From: Aphis gossypii
Lineage: Eukaryota > Arthropoda > Insecta > Hemiptera > Aphididae
Assembly (NCBI RefSeq): GCF_020184175.1
Contig: NC_065533.1
Coordinates: 19,738,695-19,802,694, forward strand
Direction: 5' to 3'
Length of the DNA stretch: 64,000 nucleotides
Shown here: in pieces, positions 11,201-21,887 of the stretch
Layout: each line of letters opens with the position of its first letter
How positions within the stretch are numbered: position 1 is the first letter of the stretch
The notes under the pieces: model-generated
What the model was told of the DNA's origin: nothing
Seen by the model: the letters and a program-made list of their open reading frames with translations, nothing else
Database searches by the model: none
Position numbers and translations under genes: made by a program

Positions 11201-13544
11201 TTTACAGAAACATTGGTTGTCTTGAGACCTTCATAACCAAGTCCAAAAGTATCAAATTTTGGTTTAATAGGTACAGATTCATATTCAAAAGGTGAAACTT
11301 TGATGTTGTTTAATAATTCATTCACTTCATCATCATCATCATCACCATACTTAGTATCAACACTAAATTTCATCCCGACATTTTTCAATTCTTTTTTAGC
11401 ACGCAATTTTTCTCGTTGTGTAAGTTGAGGACCAACTCCTTGACCAGGTTTCCAACCCATACTTCTCAGTAATTCAACACCCCACGTACCTCTTTAATAA
11501 TATAGTATAAATATTAATTAATATTATATATTGTTAATAAAACATAAATATTAAAAAAAAATTATACTTACTGAATTGGTTTTAGAATTTCACCAAGTAC
11601 AGGTTTACCAGGAATAGGGCCCGTATTAACTATAGGAAGTTGACGCTTTCTTGAAGAATGATCACTATACTCTGCTTTGATTTTTAAACTTGATGCATCA
11701 ATTCCTAAGTCTTTTTTATCCTAATAATAAATAATAATGTTAAACAAATATATAAAGGTTTAATTAAATCAATAATAAGTTTATATACTTCTTCATCCAT
11801 AAAATCATAAGCATTTTGTGTCTTGAGTGTAGATTTTGAGTCTCTTGATGATTTAAATGTGCTTGGTGTCCAACCTTCTAACGAACCAACAGTATTATAA
11901 AAACCAGCAGAAAAACCACCCGTAAACGCTCCATGAAATCTTCTTCTTCCATTTTCATCTTTAACAAATTGTTGTTCTGCATCTTTTCTTTTAACAATTT
12001 CATCTAAAAAGAAAAATTGAAAATCAAATAATCAAACCAATTATTTTTTTTGTCTAGTATTTATAAGTAAATATCTAATTGAAATTTGTTTAATTATTGA
12101 AAGGATGTACTCGAGAGTGAAATAAATAAATAAATAATATAATTTACAAGCTTGAACACAGAAAAAAAAATTTGTGTCTGTTTATTATATATATATTATC
12201 TAACTACTTTGGTTCTGTAGACTATCATCATCATAGTGTTCTTCATACATTATTATAAAATTTCAAGATGGAAGAAGTTTTAGATTTGAAAATACTCTAA
12301 TCCTTTTTATATATGTATGGTTTTAAAAACAATAATATATTAAAGCAATCTTATATTAAACTCCAAAAAGTCTCGATATCAATTTAATTGATTTTCATAT
12401 AGATGTTTTTGATATAGAGCACATATTAAACAAGTAGTAAGTACATATAATATATTATAGTTCATAATTATATAAAAAGTTAGCATTAAGTACTGTAAAA
12501 ATTTACATATTCACTTGTAGTGTATATTTCACTAAGTAAATCTGCATTGAGGTTTACAGAGAATAGGAGTGTTGAGTACAGGCAGATACATTATTTGCAT
12601 AGATGCTAGTCAAGCTTGAAGCTTTAAACCGCTAAGTGGAGACTAGTAGTTCATACTTAACATAGTATTTTAATTGTTTTACTTTAGGTATAATAATCTA
12701 CTCTATAGATAAATCGTAATATGTTCAAATTGTACTCTGCTACTCCTATGATCTTAAATCTTTTATCCTCAAGAACAAGGTTACTCAGATAATAGTGTAC
12801 TGTGTGATATTATTAATATTTCAAACATTAAATACACCTTTGAACACATTGCTATGATCACATTCGATTGTGATAGTTTATAAACATAATTCATAAGTTT
12901 ATATTGTTTCTAGGACCAGTAAAATATGACTTAAAAATGATATTTATATCAGTCCAATAACCTGATTTGTGTACTGAGAATAGCAAACCAACTACTCCTT
13001 AATTATTAAATAAATAAGATTAGGAATGAATATTAAAGGCCAATTCGTTAAATTTACAAAAAAAATGTGTTGCAGTATCTATACAGTTTTATGGGTTTAA
13101 AACTTGAGTGATAAAAATATGATATTATTTTTAAATTTGAAACATGACGACATATTTTTTATTCTGTGTTACAAGTATTACTATTTATTGTAACATTGAC
13201 GGGGTTAATAAAAAATCAATAATATAACATTAGTAAAATATTACAAGAAATATTCATCATTTCAATATATTCGAATTGATTTTTGTTGATTCAATACTAA
13301 ATTAGTTAAACAGTAACAATTAGTAAACATAAGTAAGCTGTGTCTATTGATATGGTAAAATGCATAATTTGAGTACATACTAATCACTATAATTCTATCA
13401 TGTTAGTTTAGACCAGTAAAAGATTACTTAAATTCATTTGTGAATTGTAACACAACTCAGTAACTCACCTTCGTGTATGGGATCCAACAACTTCCCGTGT
13501 ATGATGTATTCGTCGTCGTCGTCATCGTCATTGTCTGTGAACAT
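8241..13544 (-). CDS. GPATCH1: G-patch domain-containing protein 1 homologue, nine exons
   Basis: Minus-strand exons, 5' to 3': 13544-13469, 12003-11789, 11720-11572, 11491-11146, 10871-10655, 10565-10404, 10342-10108, 10048-9868 and 8792-8241. All junctions are GT-AG and in phase, giving 710 aa. The N-terminus (MFTDNDDDDDEYIIHGKLL, then RRRFHGAFTGGFSAGFYNTV) matches the conserved GPATCH1 N-terminal region (DUF1604). The G-patch starts at about residue 148 (GTWGVELLRSMGWKPGQGVG). An acidic FGVGAYEDDDDDIY follows at about 264-277, and a conserved KLLCKRFNIPVP near 452-463. The C-terminus is a Lys/His-rich tail. G-patch proteins typically activate DEAH-box RNA helicases; GPATCH1 associates with spliceosomes. 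The protein is shorter than vertebrate GPATCH1 (about 930 aa from memory). The missing part may be true loss, or an exon missed in the 8.8-10.1 kb region. Identity is strong; exon ends are likely but unverified. Confidence 0.85.
8793..9867. other. Intron 8 of GPATCH1 homologue with possible repeat
   Basis: This intron of about 1.1 kb contains a GC-richer start (GGCGCCCGGTGCCAATGTG at about 8969) and two facing copies of ACAGGCCG / CGGCCTGT at about 9096 and 9233. These suggest an old inserted element. No coding exon was recognised. Confidence 0.35.
12004..13468. other. Intron 1 of GPATCH1 homologue
   Basis: AT-rich intron of about 1.5 kb flanked by a GTGAGT donor and a TTTTTAG acceptor on the minus strand. 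No repeats or exons were recognised inside. Confidence 0.6.
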
Positions 13545-14929
13545 TTTGAATCTAGTAGATCAAATCAAACCATATAAAATTACTTGAAACGGATGTCAAC
13601 GTTTTAGTCAATAGTTAAACGCCTAACATTTGAAGAAACGTGAGACTAACATGCCGACTAATGTAAATAATAAACGTAACTACAGCGAATACGTTTAATT
13701 GATAGTAATGAGATAAGAACTATGTTATCAATAAACATTTTTTAAGATAGTGCCACAGATAACATAAAATAGTAGGTACCTACAAAACCGAAATAAATGA
13801 ATAATTGTTTAAGTACCTAAGTAGGTACTTACCACAATACCACGTATGACTTTACGTGTACTTAAATAATTACTAAGTACTAATTATTAGAACTTTCGAC
13901 TTTCTCACTATAACTATATTGCGAATTATATTATAGTCACTACTACAGATTAATATTCATCCCAATAACTACTGAATACTGATCTTAGAATATATAATAG
14001 ATAATTAGAACAGAATTACAGAACTGAGAACATACTAACAAAATTAAATATTTTGGTAAGTACTCAATGATAGTTTAATAATATATTTACACACATCGAA
14101 TAATAATAAAATACTTTAAAACAATATTATAGGTAGGTACCGGAAGACTTGTTATAATTAACTAGTGTCAAAGATCAGTCCCCTTAAAATTAGTGTTCAG
14201 CATTCATTGAATGGTGCGGAAAATTTGACATTTGAAAGTACCTCATCGATTAATTTAATTGATTAAGATAAAAAAAAAAATTGAATTATTATTTATAAAG
14301 ATTTAATTTTAAAGTATTCATTTGTAATAACGTTCAATTGTCTAATACCGTACATTGTGTTATTTTACAAGCTGGCTTAGTATGTAATGTACACGAATCG
14401 CCTGTTAATTAATATTTAATATGCATATATGATACACGGTAGTTCACAAAAAATTAAATAAATTTGGATGGATAGGTATAACTACGATACTGTCAATCAC
14501 TTGAGCAATGTTGAAGGCAGAACATATTCATCAAGGGCATGCTCAGCTTTTTCCAATAGGGGGGATGAGGTGATGAACTGTAAATTGTTTTTGTTGATTG
14601 TCATAGACACAAAATATTTAAATGCATAAGAAAAAAAGTTCATGGTCGTGATATGACATCCTCACGCTCCTGCTACTGATTGGATAATTTTTTTGTACTT
14701 ATACTTCTTATAGTAAAACTAATTAACTTGTATTATTACATTTTTATGTTGACTTTATTATGCAAATAAAATATTATTTTATGATTACAACAAAGATTTA
14801 TTTAATTTTTAATCTAAGCATACCTAGTAAATAATTGTTTGGTTTTGAATTATTTCTATTTATTTTTAATTTATATGAAATTCTTCTAGGGTATAAAATT
14901 GCTCCAAATCTAAAATGTTTATACAATCA
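13545..14929. other. Intergenic / 5' flank of GPATCH1, nothing further recognised
   Basis: This holds the upstream region of the GPATCH1 homologue and several TAGGTACCTA-like short repeats (near 13780-13830 and 14134). No gene is supported. The left flank of the GNL2 retrocopy has an AATAAA-like word but no unambiguous poly-A tail. Confidence 0.5.
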
Positions 14930-16625
14930 AATCCATGACGTAGAAAATACAAACACTATACCAAAATCATTTTCTACAGCAACATCCAAGTCAGCTCTCT
15001 TAGTTATTGGTTCTTGATCATTAGCTGATAAAAGTTCTTTGAAATAAGGAGGTGGTTTATTATAAGGAATTTTTTTTCTATACCAGTGGCTCTTAACCTT
15101 TTTCAAATGATGGAACACTTAACACTTTATGAGGTTTTTGCAGAACACAGCCATAAAATAAAACAGTAATTATATTAATTTTTTAATTGTTTAATATATT
15201 AGTTGAGTAGTTAAGAACCACTGCTCTATACCAATCATTTAACACCATTCTAGCACCTAACGTTAGATCTGCATCACCACCTTTTAACAATTTACCAGTT
15301 TTTATACCTAACTGTGATAAGAAATCTTCTCTATTTTCTCAACTTTCTATTCCATCAGTTTTAGACAAATGCTCAGTTTTGACTCATTCCATCAAAGATT
15401 GTATATATTGTTCAGGATCTGGCACAAGCTCAACTCTAACAACACCCTTTAATACTTTTTCCGTATCTGTTCCTGTATTAGCGGCATCGTATACTACTCC
15501 TAGACAATAAATGAGAAAAATCCTTTTCATTAATATTAAATATTGCCATACTTTAGTTTCACCAGCAATAGGAGCTACTTCACAAACTTTTTAGACCGTA
15601 AGACATTGATAACTGATTTCTTACCAACATTAGGATAAACAATGAAACCAACACTAATTTGTTTGCATTCAGAATGTAATTTGGTGAGCTGTCACATTAA
15701 ATTAATCACAGCACCTTTTCCAAAAGGATGAGTTAATAAAGCATGAAATGTTAAAGTTGGATATTCAGAACTAAGAATAGTAACCCATCTTTGAGTAACT
15801 CAAACAGGTACAAGATCAACTTTGTTTAATACAAATATTTAATGCTTATGAGGTTTTGAGGTTTTTCTTTTAAATGTTCAATAGAGGACAACGTGTTCTA
15901 GTAGGATCCCTTAAACCAAAACCATTATAACAACATCTGACGAGTCAATTTCTTTATACAGGTTCATTCCAAATTCGTCTACTTTGACCAGCAGCCTAAT
16001 AGCTTAATGGATAATTCCAATCTCGAGGAGTAGTTCTTTCACCTGTATCCTCTCTTTCTAGGTCCAAATCTTTATCATCTGAATATGATTCATTGATAGA
16101 GTTTACAGTTTCTGATAATTGTTGTTCATCTCAAAAATTTAGATTAGGACGTTTACGAATTTTTTTGGAACCAAAGACACTTTCAAAACTTTCAGTTTCA
16201 AGAATATGTACACGTTCATGATTTTTTTTTTCATTTAAAAGAGTAATTGGCAATCCTGTAGGTTTCATAATTATACCATATGGGTTTTTAACTGCTTTAC
16301 CTAATTATACTTGAAGTTGTTGTAAAGCATTTTGCCCAATAACTCTAGTATTATCAAACCATTTACAACCATTTATAGGTTCTACACGAGCATGAGCACC
16401 AAATGGTAACCAACCTTGAAATGGTGCTGCATGAATGAGTTTACCTATTCTATCATGTTTGGCTTTGAAGTTTCTATACACTTGCAATCTTCATATTGTA
16501 GCTTTTGTTTTTACCTTTGCCACACCTTTAAGATTTTCTGTTTTACGTTTAGGATTCATACAATGGACTGACCTATTGAACCCTTGAGTTCTAGGTGCCT
16601 TAGAAGCAGAGATTGTTTTAGCCAT
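14930..16625 (-). pseudogene. GNL2: Processed pseudogene of nucleolar GTP-binding protein 2
   Basis: Read on the minus strand from 16625, the sequence follows GNL2/NOG2 order without introns. It begins MAKTISASKAPRTQGFNRSV, continues AKHDRIGKLIHAAPFQG, then RVHILETESFESVFGSKKIR. The GTPase part (about 15,980 down to 15,400) shows a damaged P-loop (VYPNVGKKS for the expected GYPNVGKSS) and a changed DCPG motif (YCLG). After an inserted hAT element it resumes ARMVLNDWYRKKIPYNKPPP and fades near 14,930. Stops interrupt it early (TGA near 16,495; TAA near 16,306; more in the GTPase region), and frame changes are present. GNL2 exports pre-60S particles; this copy cannot. Lack of introns plus decay indicates an old retrocopy. 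It covers roughly the N-terminal 520 residues of the usual 700 or so. Confidence 0.85.
15084..15223. mobile_element. hAT-type MITE (140 bp) inside GNL2 retrocopy
   Basis: The terminal inverted repeats are CAGTGGCTCTTAACC at the left and GTTAAGAACCACTG at the right. It is flanked by near-identical 8-bp sequences, TTCTATAC (15076-15083) and CTCTATAC (15224-15231), which is the target-site duplication length of hAT elements. Removing it restores the GNL2 reading NDWYR across the site, so it inserted after the retrocopy formed. It is non-coding. Confidence 0.8.
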
Positions 16626-18139
16626 TTTAAACTAAAATAAATAAAAAAAATAAAAAAAAACCTAAGACAACAGAATAATAGAATTCATAAATCAAATTGA
16701 AATAAGTGTTTTTGATTATCAATTAGTAGGTACCTAACATACATATGGTACAGACCAAAAGCCATTAGAATTATAGGTTTGAAACATTCATTATAGTAAA
16801 TACCTAGTTTTTATGCAAAGGTTTACTTATAACCTAATTAAAAAATTGAGAAAGAGTAAAAGTTGAAGTCTTAGGAATGTATTTTAGTAGACCAAAAGAT
16901 TGTGATTTAGTTTCAAAAATACTATAAACAATTAATTAAGGCAGATGTAATAGGGGGAAAAGAAATAAAAATTAAATTACAGACTAAATGAAAATAAAAA
17001 ATAGTGCTGGACACACTAAACTAACACTCAAATTTAGTGTAAAATCATTTGAAAATAAAAAGTATATAAAATAGCATTCATGTACATCAATGATTCTCAA
17101 GAAAAAGGGATGGTTATCTACAATACTTTTTAGAGCAGATATAAAAATATAAAAGGATATAATAAAATATATTTCGACTAGGAATGAACACATTCGTAAG
17201 TAATATTAATTCCTAAACCTTGTTAAATTATTTATTTATTATATTTAATTGTATAAGGTAGACATTAATTTGAATTATAATTTACTTTTTTATGTTTCGT
17301 TATAGTCTTGAAATCTTCTTTAACGATCATGCTCTATTATATCAATTTCGTATGTACTATATACCATGACAAAATATCTATTTTGTCATGTTATTACTAC
17401 GTAGTATCGTCACAGAAATCTGTGGTATCGTATGTAAGTATGTAAGTAATAAGTAATAACTATCAAGTAAATAGTCGTGAGCACGAGGTACGACCTGTAA
17501 TCATGCAATTTACTAAAAAGTTGTCGTTTATCTCTTATATTACAGTTAAATTATTTTACTGCAGTGTAGCCTTTCTCTATTTTAATTTTTAATATATATA
17601 TATATTTTTTATATATATAAAGCAAATCATTAAAGACAGATTAAAAATGCAATAAAATGTATTGTAAATCATTTGAGTATCACCTAAATGAATAGGTATG
17701 AGTACCGTACGTGTTACAATTGAATTAGGAACCTATATTACTAGAGCGCGCCTACAAATAGTACAAATATTGAAATATGTATGGGAATAAATAAAAATAA
17801 GAACTTGTCCCGTTCTTGATAATAAAAGCCTAGAATAGATAAGAGTAGTTAACGTTTTTATTTTATCTTTTGTAATTGGATGTATCGATATTGATAATAA
17901 TAAAGTCATAGACCATAGTGTTAAATGTAGGTATGCAAACCAGTAAACCTATTCAATATTTAAATTCTGAAGTAAAAATTAATAATCATTTGAGCAAAAT
18001 GCATTAGTCAATAGTCATTAGTTGATTCTTTTTTATAATTAACATGAGTGATAAAATATAATACATAATATTTACGTTTAAAATGTCTAAAAACAAAATT
18101 TTCTACACATTATTCTTGTGTTTGTAATAAATCTTACAG
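16626..18139. other. Intergenic, no gene recognised
   Basis: AT-rich sequence between the GNL2 retrocopy and the zinc-finger gene. It contains a short near-perfect hairpin at about 17364-17389 (CATGACAAAAT facing ATTTTGTCATG). There are GTAAGT donor-like sites at 17195 and 17431 that could belong to unrecognised 5' exons of the downstream plus-strand gene. Confidence 0.4.
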
Positions 18140-20996
18140 CCAAAAACGTCAAATACGCCAACACGTTAGCCTTTGCAAATATGCCCAAAACCCTACTGAA
18201 AAAGATATGTTACAATTGGCAACTTCAAAATGGAAAATATATTCTATAAATGATGAACTAAGCGCTAATAAGGTTCAGTCAGCAAAACGATTCAAATGTG
18301 GATGTGAAAAACGTTTTAAATCTAAAGGTGGTTATTACAAACATATAAAACAGTGTAAACTATGTCCCGAACAACAGGTTGTAACTGGCAATTCTAAATG
18401 TAACGAACCTGGATGCTCAATGACGTTTAAGTACATAAGAGACTTTCGAAAGCATTTAAATGAGAAGCACCAATTACAATTTGAAGTTGAACACAGAACA
18501 TTTGATAAATATACTGGTAAATTATAAGGAATATTTCAGTTATATTTTTTTCTTGAAAACTTGTTTATTACTATATTTACTTATTAGGGTTTAATAATTA
18601 AAATATTTAATATTTTTTTATTACAAATCATTAATATACTACTAGCAAAATACATTAATAGTTGATGAATCTTATAATACAACATAATATACCTAAATTA
18701 TAGATGTTTGAACTATCTATGATTCCAAATTTACTTGACAGTACATTTAAAAATTTAAATCTTACGTTTTACGTTTTTATATTAGCACAGTGTTTCCTAA
18801 ACTTTTTCTCTGCCGGATCCCTTAGAGATAGTAAAAATGATTGCAGACTCCCTTAATAAAAATAAAATTTTCTATTTTATATAAACTTTATTGTATATAG
18901 TATTTTCAATTTATGGTTGCTGACCACAGTTTGGGAAATGCTGTTCTAACACTGAATTCTATTTTATTATATTATAATATAGTAAGAATCATTATAATAA
19001 GCTTAAATTAGAATGAAATACAGTTTACAATACGCAAAATTATGTATAGGTCTCGCCACGAACCTATATAATAATGCATTAAAATATAGACTTAAGAGTT
19101 TAGTTAAAAAGAGATTTTGGTTATTACTAGTAGTTTGTTGTCTTTTGGTCATTATTCATTATTGAATTGTACCATTAATATCCAAAGATTATGCTCCATT
19201 GACTACTTGAAAAATGTTATAGTACAAAATATAAAAGAAAAAACGATGAAAGAATAATGTTGTTTTTATTAAAATATTCGATTTACACTAAATACTCCAC
19301 AAAGCAAAATTTGATTTAATATTATTTAAATTAATTAATTCAACTGTAGGAAAATGTTGAATTATGTTTAATATTAAATAAGTATGAATGTATATGTATA
19401 AATTGTATAATATATCTTAATAATAATAATAAGTGATATATTATACAGTATTAATCTCAATTTTAAGTTAAATAAAATTGTCTTCTTTATTCTTGTATCT
19501 CTTGCTTCTAACCAGTAACAGTGAATGCTTGTTCTAATTGTATTTGTATACAACAAAAATTTGATCACAGCAAAAATACTTGAAATTCATTGATAATTTA
19601 TAATCAATATTTACTATATGTAATTGTATTTATAAATTACTATTCTTTCCCATTTATCTATAATACCTACTTATTTGCTTGAAAAATAATATTTAGTTAT
19701 GAATTAAGTTACTTTTTAATATTAAGTTGCAATTATTATTAATTTAATATTATGATATTTTCAGATTTTTTGAATTGGAAAGTAAAGTATGAATCAGAAA
19801 CTCACAGTTATTTTTATCACCGTAAAAATTTAACTTGTAGCGGACGTAGAGTAGAATATTGGTATTGTAACCGCTCAGGTAGTTATCAGAGTTCATTACA
19901 AAGTAGTAAGCGAAAGTTAAAATCTCAAGGAATTCTTAAAATAAATAATAATTGTACGTCTTCAATAACAGTAACTGTAAATACTGATGACACTGTTCAA
20001 GCTGTTGTTTACCACACACATTATGGACATAAATGTGATCTCGTACATTTACGAATTCTTAAAAGTGATAAACAAGAAGTAGCTTTCAAATTATCACAAG
20101 GTGTTAGAATCGAAGATATATTATTATTATATAATATAGATGGATCATCTATAACTGAACAAAACCATTTAATAAGACGAAGAAATATTTTAAACGTTTC
20201 TGAAAAATATAATGTTAAAGTTAAAAATATGTACTCAGAAGTGCAATCATCAAAAAAGAAAATTAATTATGAATTTGATCAAGAAACAATTAAACCTATC
20301 ATTATAGATAATTTACCAAGTACAGTTGAGGCTAACAAAAGGCATCTTATTGCTTCACAACTTTCATTATCTCTTGTAAACCCAATTGATGAAAGTATTT
20401 GGAGAATTTCCGTGGAAAATAGTTTAGTTCCTACACATCCTTCAATTAAAAATGCTTATGTTACTAAAAATAATGTATTATCATGCTCTAGTGAAAATTG
20501 TACATCTTATTGCAACTATTGTGATATTTGTTATCACGCCTACTATTGTAACTGCCCAGATTATAAATTGAAAAAAATTATTTGCAAACACATTCATTTA
20601 GCTATACTTTTTCAAGCAAATTCACAAAATTGTCAGTACGAAAATCATATAGAAAGATCTTTCCATGGGATCCAAGATCATACAGATACACAAGATACAC
20701 ATAACAATCAAAATTGCATAGAACCTATTAAAAATTCACAACCTATTAATAATGTTCGATTAAACAATCAATCAGAAAAACTTAAAAATATTAAAGTAAG
20801 ATTGGAAAAATTAATGATGGATACAATAGTAAAGATTAATGAGTGTACTAATATTGATTTGTTAGAAACTTTGGAGAAACAAATTACTAATACAACACAA
20901 AGTTTAGGCTTAGAAAATACTGTTAAGAAAAGAAATGAAATACAAACAATGTTACCAGAAAAAAATATTGAAGTTTATTGTTTTGATCTGTACTGA
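18140..20996 (+). CDS. Zinc-finger / SWIM-domain protein, MULE-transposase related (5' partial)
   Basis: Two exons join in phase: 18140-18516 (donor G|GTAAAT) and 19765-20996 (acceptor TTTTCAG), coding about 535 residues. Exon one lacks its beginning: its open frame starts mid-finger (RQIRQHVSLCKYAQNP) after a TTACAG acceptor, so an upstream exon is missing. ATG at 18207 is a possible internal start. It carries two further C2H2/C2HC-like fingers (RFKCGCEKRF...HIKQC; KCNEPGCSMTF...HLNEKH). Exon two begins DFLNWKVKYESETHSYF, with YWYCNRSGSY and ILKINNNCTSSITV. This is the GCM/WRKY-like DNA-binding arrangement seen in MULE-derived insect proteins. A SWIM zinc motif (YYCNCPDYKLKKIICKHIHL; C-x-C-x9-C-x-H) follows, then a helical tail. 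No transposase DDE domain is seen. It may be a domesticated transposon-derived DNA-binding protein; the function is unknown. Confidence 0.75.
18788..18943. mobile_element. hAT-like MITE (156 bp) in zinc-finger gene intron
   Basis: The ends CAGTGTTTCCTAAACTTTTT and (reverse-complemented) CAGCATTTCCCAAACTGTGG form imperfect inverted repeats with the hAT-like CAG start. The flanking 8-mers TATTAGCA and TTCTAACA match only partly. It is non-coding and lies in the 18517-19764 intron. Confidence 0.55.
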
Positions 20997-21126
20997 ATTT
21001 GTTTATAAATAATTATTGCATTGATAAGATTTTTTTTTTTTTATTTTGTAAATACAGTTAATTTGGTATCGTTTAACATTTTGTAAAATCAGAATATGTA
21101 AACCCATATTAATGTCACTTAAATGT

Positions 21127-21132
21127 AATAAA
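21127..21132 (+). terminator. Polyadenylation signal of the SWIM zinc-finger gene
   Basis: An AATAAA lies about 130 bp after the stop at 20996 on the same strand, before the convergent SNRPG gene. Confidence 0.4.
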
Positions 21133-21240
21133 TGTATAAGAAAAAATGGTTTTTATACATAATTAATATATACAAGCTAATGAACTCTTATACCTAATTC
21201 AATTTATTATATAAGATTAATTATATAAACATATTTCTTG

Positions 21241-21246
21241 TTTATT
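21241..21246 (-). terminator. Polyadenylation signal of SNRPG
   Basis: TTTATT on the plus strand reads AATAAA on the minus strand, 23 bp beyond the SNRPG stop codon. Together with the plus-strand signal at 21127 it shows two genes ending tail-to-tail within about 270 bp. Confidence 0.5.
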
Positions 21247-21268
21247 AACAGAATACATATGTTTAATG

Positions 21269-21887
21269 TTAATCAATTCGATCCAATACTTCTATAGTTA
21301 AAACGCTATCTCCTCTAATAACCTGTAAATGATTAGTTTATTTTAATATATGTCATAGATATATTTATATAATTTGTGTTATAAGAAAAGAAACAAACCA
21401 CCATTCCAATACTTTTCACAACACCATCCTTGAGTTTTTCTACAGTTTCATCTAATACAAGATTCATAAATGGATCAAAACCACGAAGCACACCAGCTAC
21501 CTGTCTATTGGCATTTAATTTCACTGTAATGAAAATCAATTATATTATTAAAAAATATTCGATACCAATATAATTATTAGTTATAAATTATATAAAAGTT
21601 CATACGTTGTAATTTCTTATCCAGGTATCTGAAAAAAAAATAATAACATGTTAAACATTTAGTAGTACCGTTTTTAAATGTTTTTATAAGTATTTAAATG
21701 TTTTCGTAAATAAGTAGAACGCGAATCAATTTATGATTTAAAAATACATTTAACATAAATAATAATAAGTTATAAGTAATGAATAAAAAGTAAATTGAAC
21801 AACATTTACATGCCATAAACAATATTTAAATAAGTCGATGACTTAAGCGATTTACCTTTTTAACTCTGGAGGATGTGCTTTACTCAT
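21269..21887 (-). CDS. SNRPG: Small nuclear ribonucleoprotein G (Sm protein G), four exons
   Basis: The minus-strand exons are 21887-21856, 21628-21606, 21523-21399 and 21322-21269. They join in phase into 77 codons, close to the usual 76 aa. The protein begins MSKAHPPELKRYLDKKLQL, continues with KLNANRQVAGVLRGFDPFMN (Sm motif 1) and ends GMVVIRGDSVLTIEVLDRID (Sm motif 2, with the RG signature). SmG is one of seven Sm proteins forming the ring around the U-rich site of U1, U2, U4 and U5 snRNAs, acting in spliceosomal snRNP assembly and splicing. Exon 2 is only 23 nt, a genuine microexon encoding part of the first helix. The donor and acceptor sites are canonical. The start is certain because the N-terminal MSKAHPPELK is family-typical. 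Confidence 0.93.
21606..21628 (-). other. 23-nt microexon of SNRPG
   Basis: Between TTTTTTTTCAG and GTATGA on the minus strand, 23 bases supply the residues YLDKKLQ needed to join MSKAHPPELK to KLNANRQVAG. Without it the frame and the Sm helix would be lost. Confidence 0.85.

Noticed and set aside
16305..16487. A separate small gene at the GNL2-like frame
   Set aside because: It is one uninterrupted piece of the GNL2 pseudogene between two stop codons.
17184..17200. Possible first exon (ATG AACACATTC then GTAAGT) of the zinc-finger gene
   Set aside because: The donor phase does not match the phase required by the exon at 18140.
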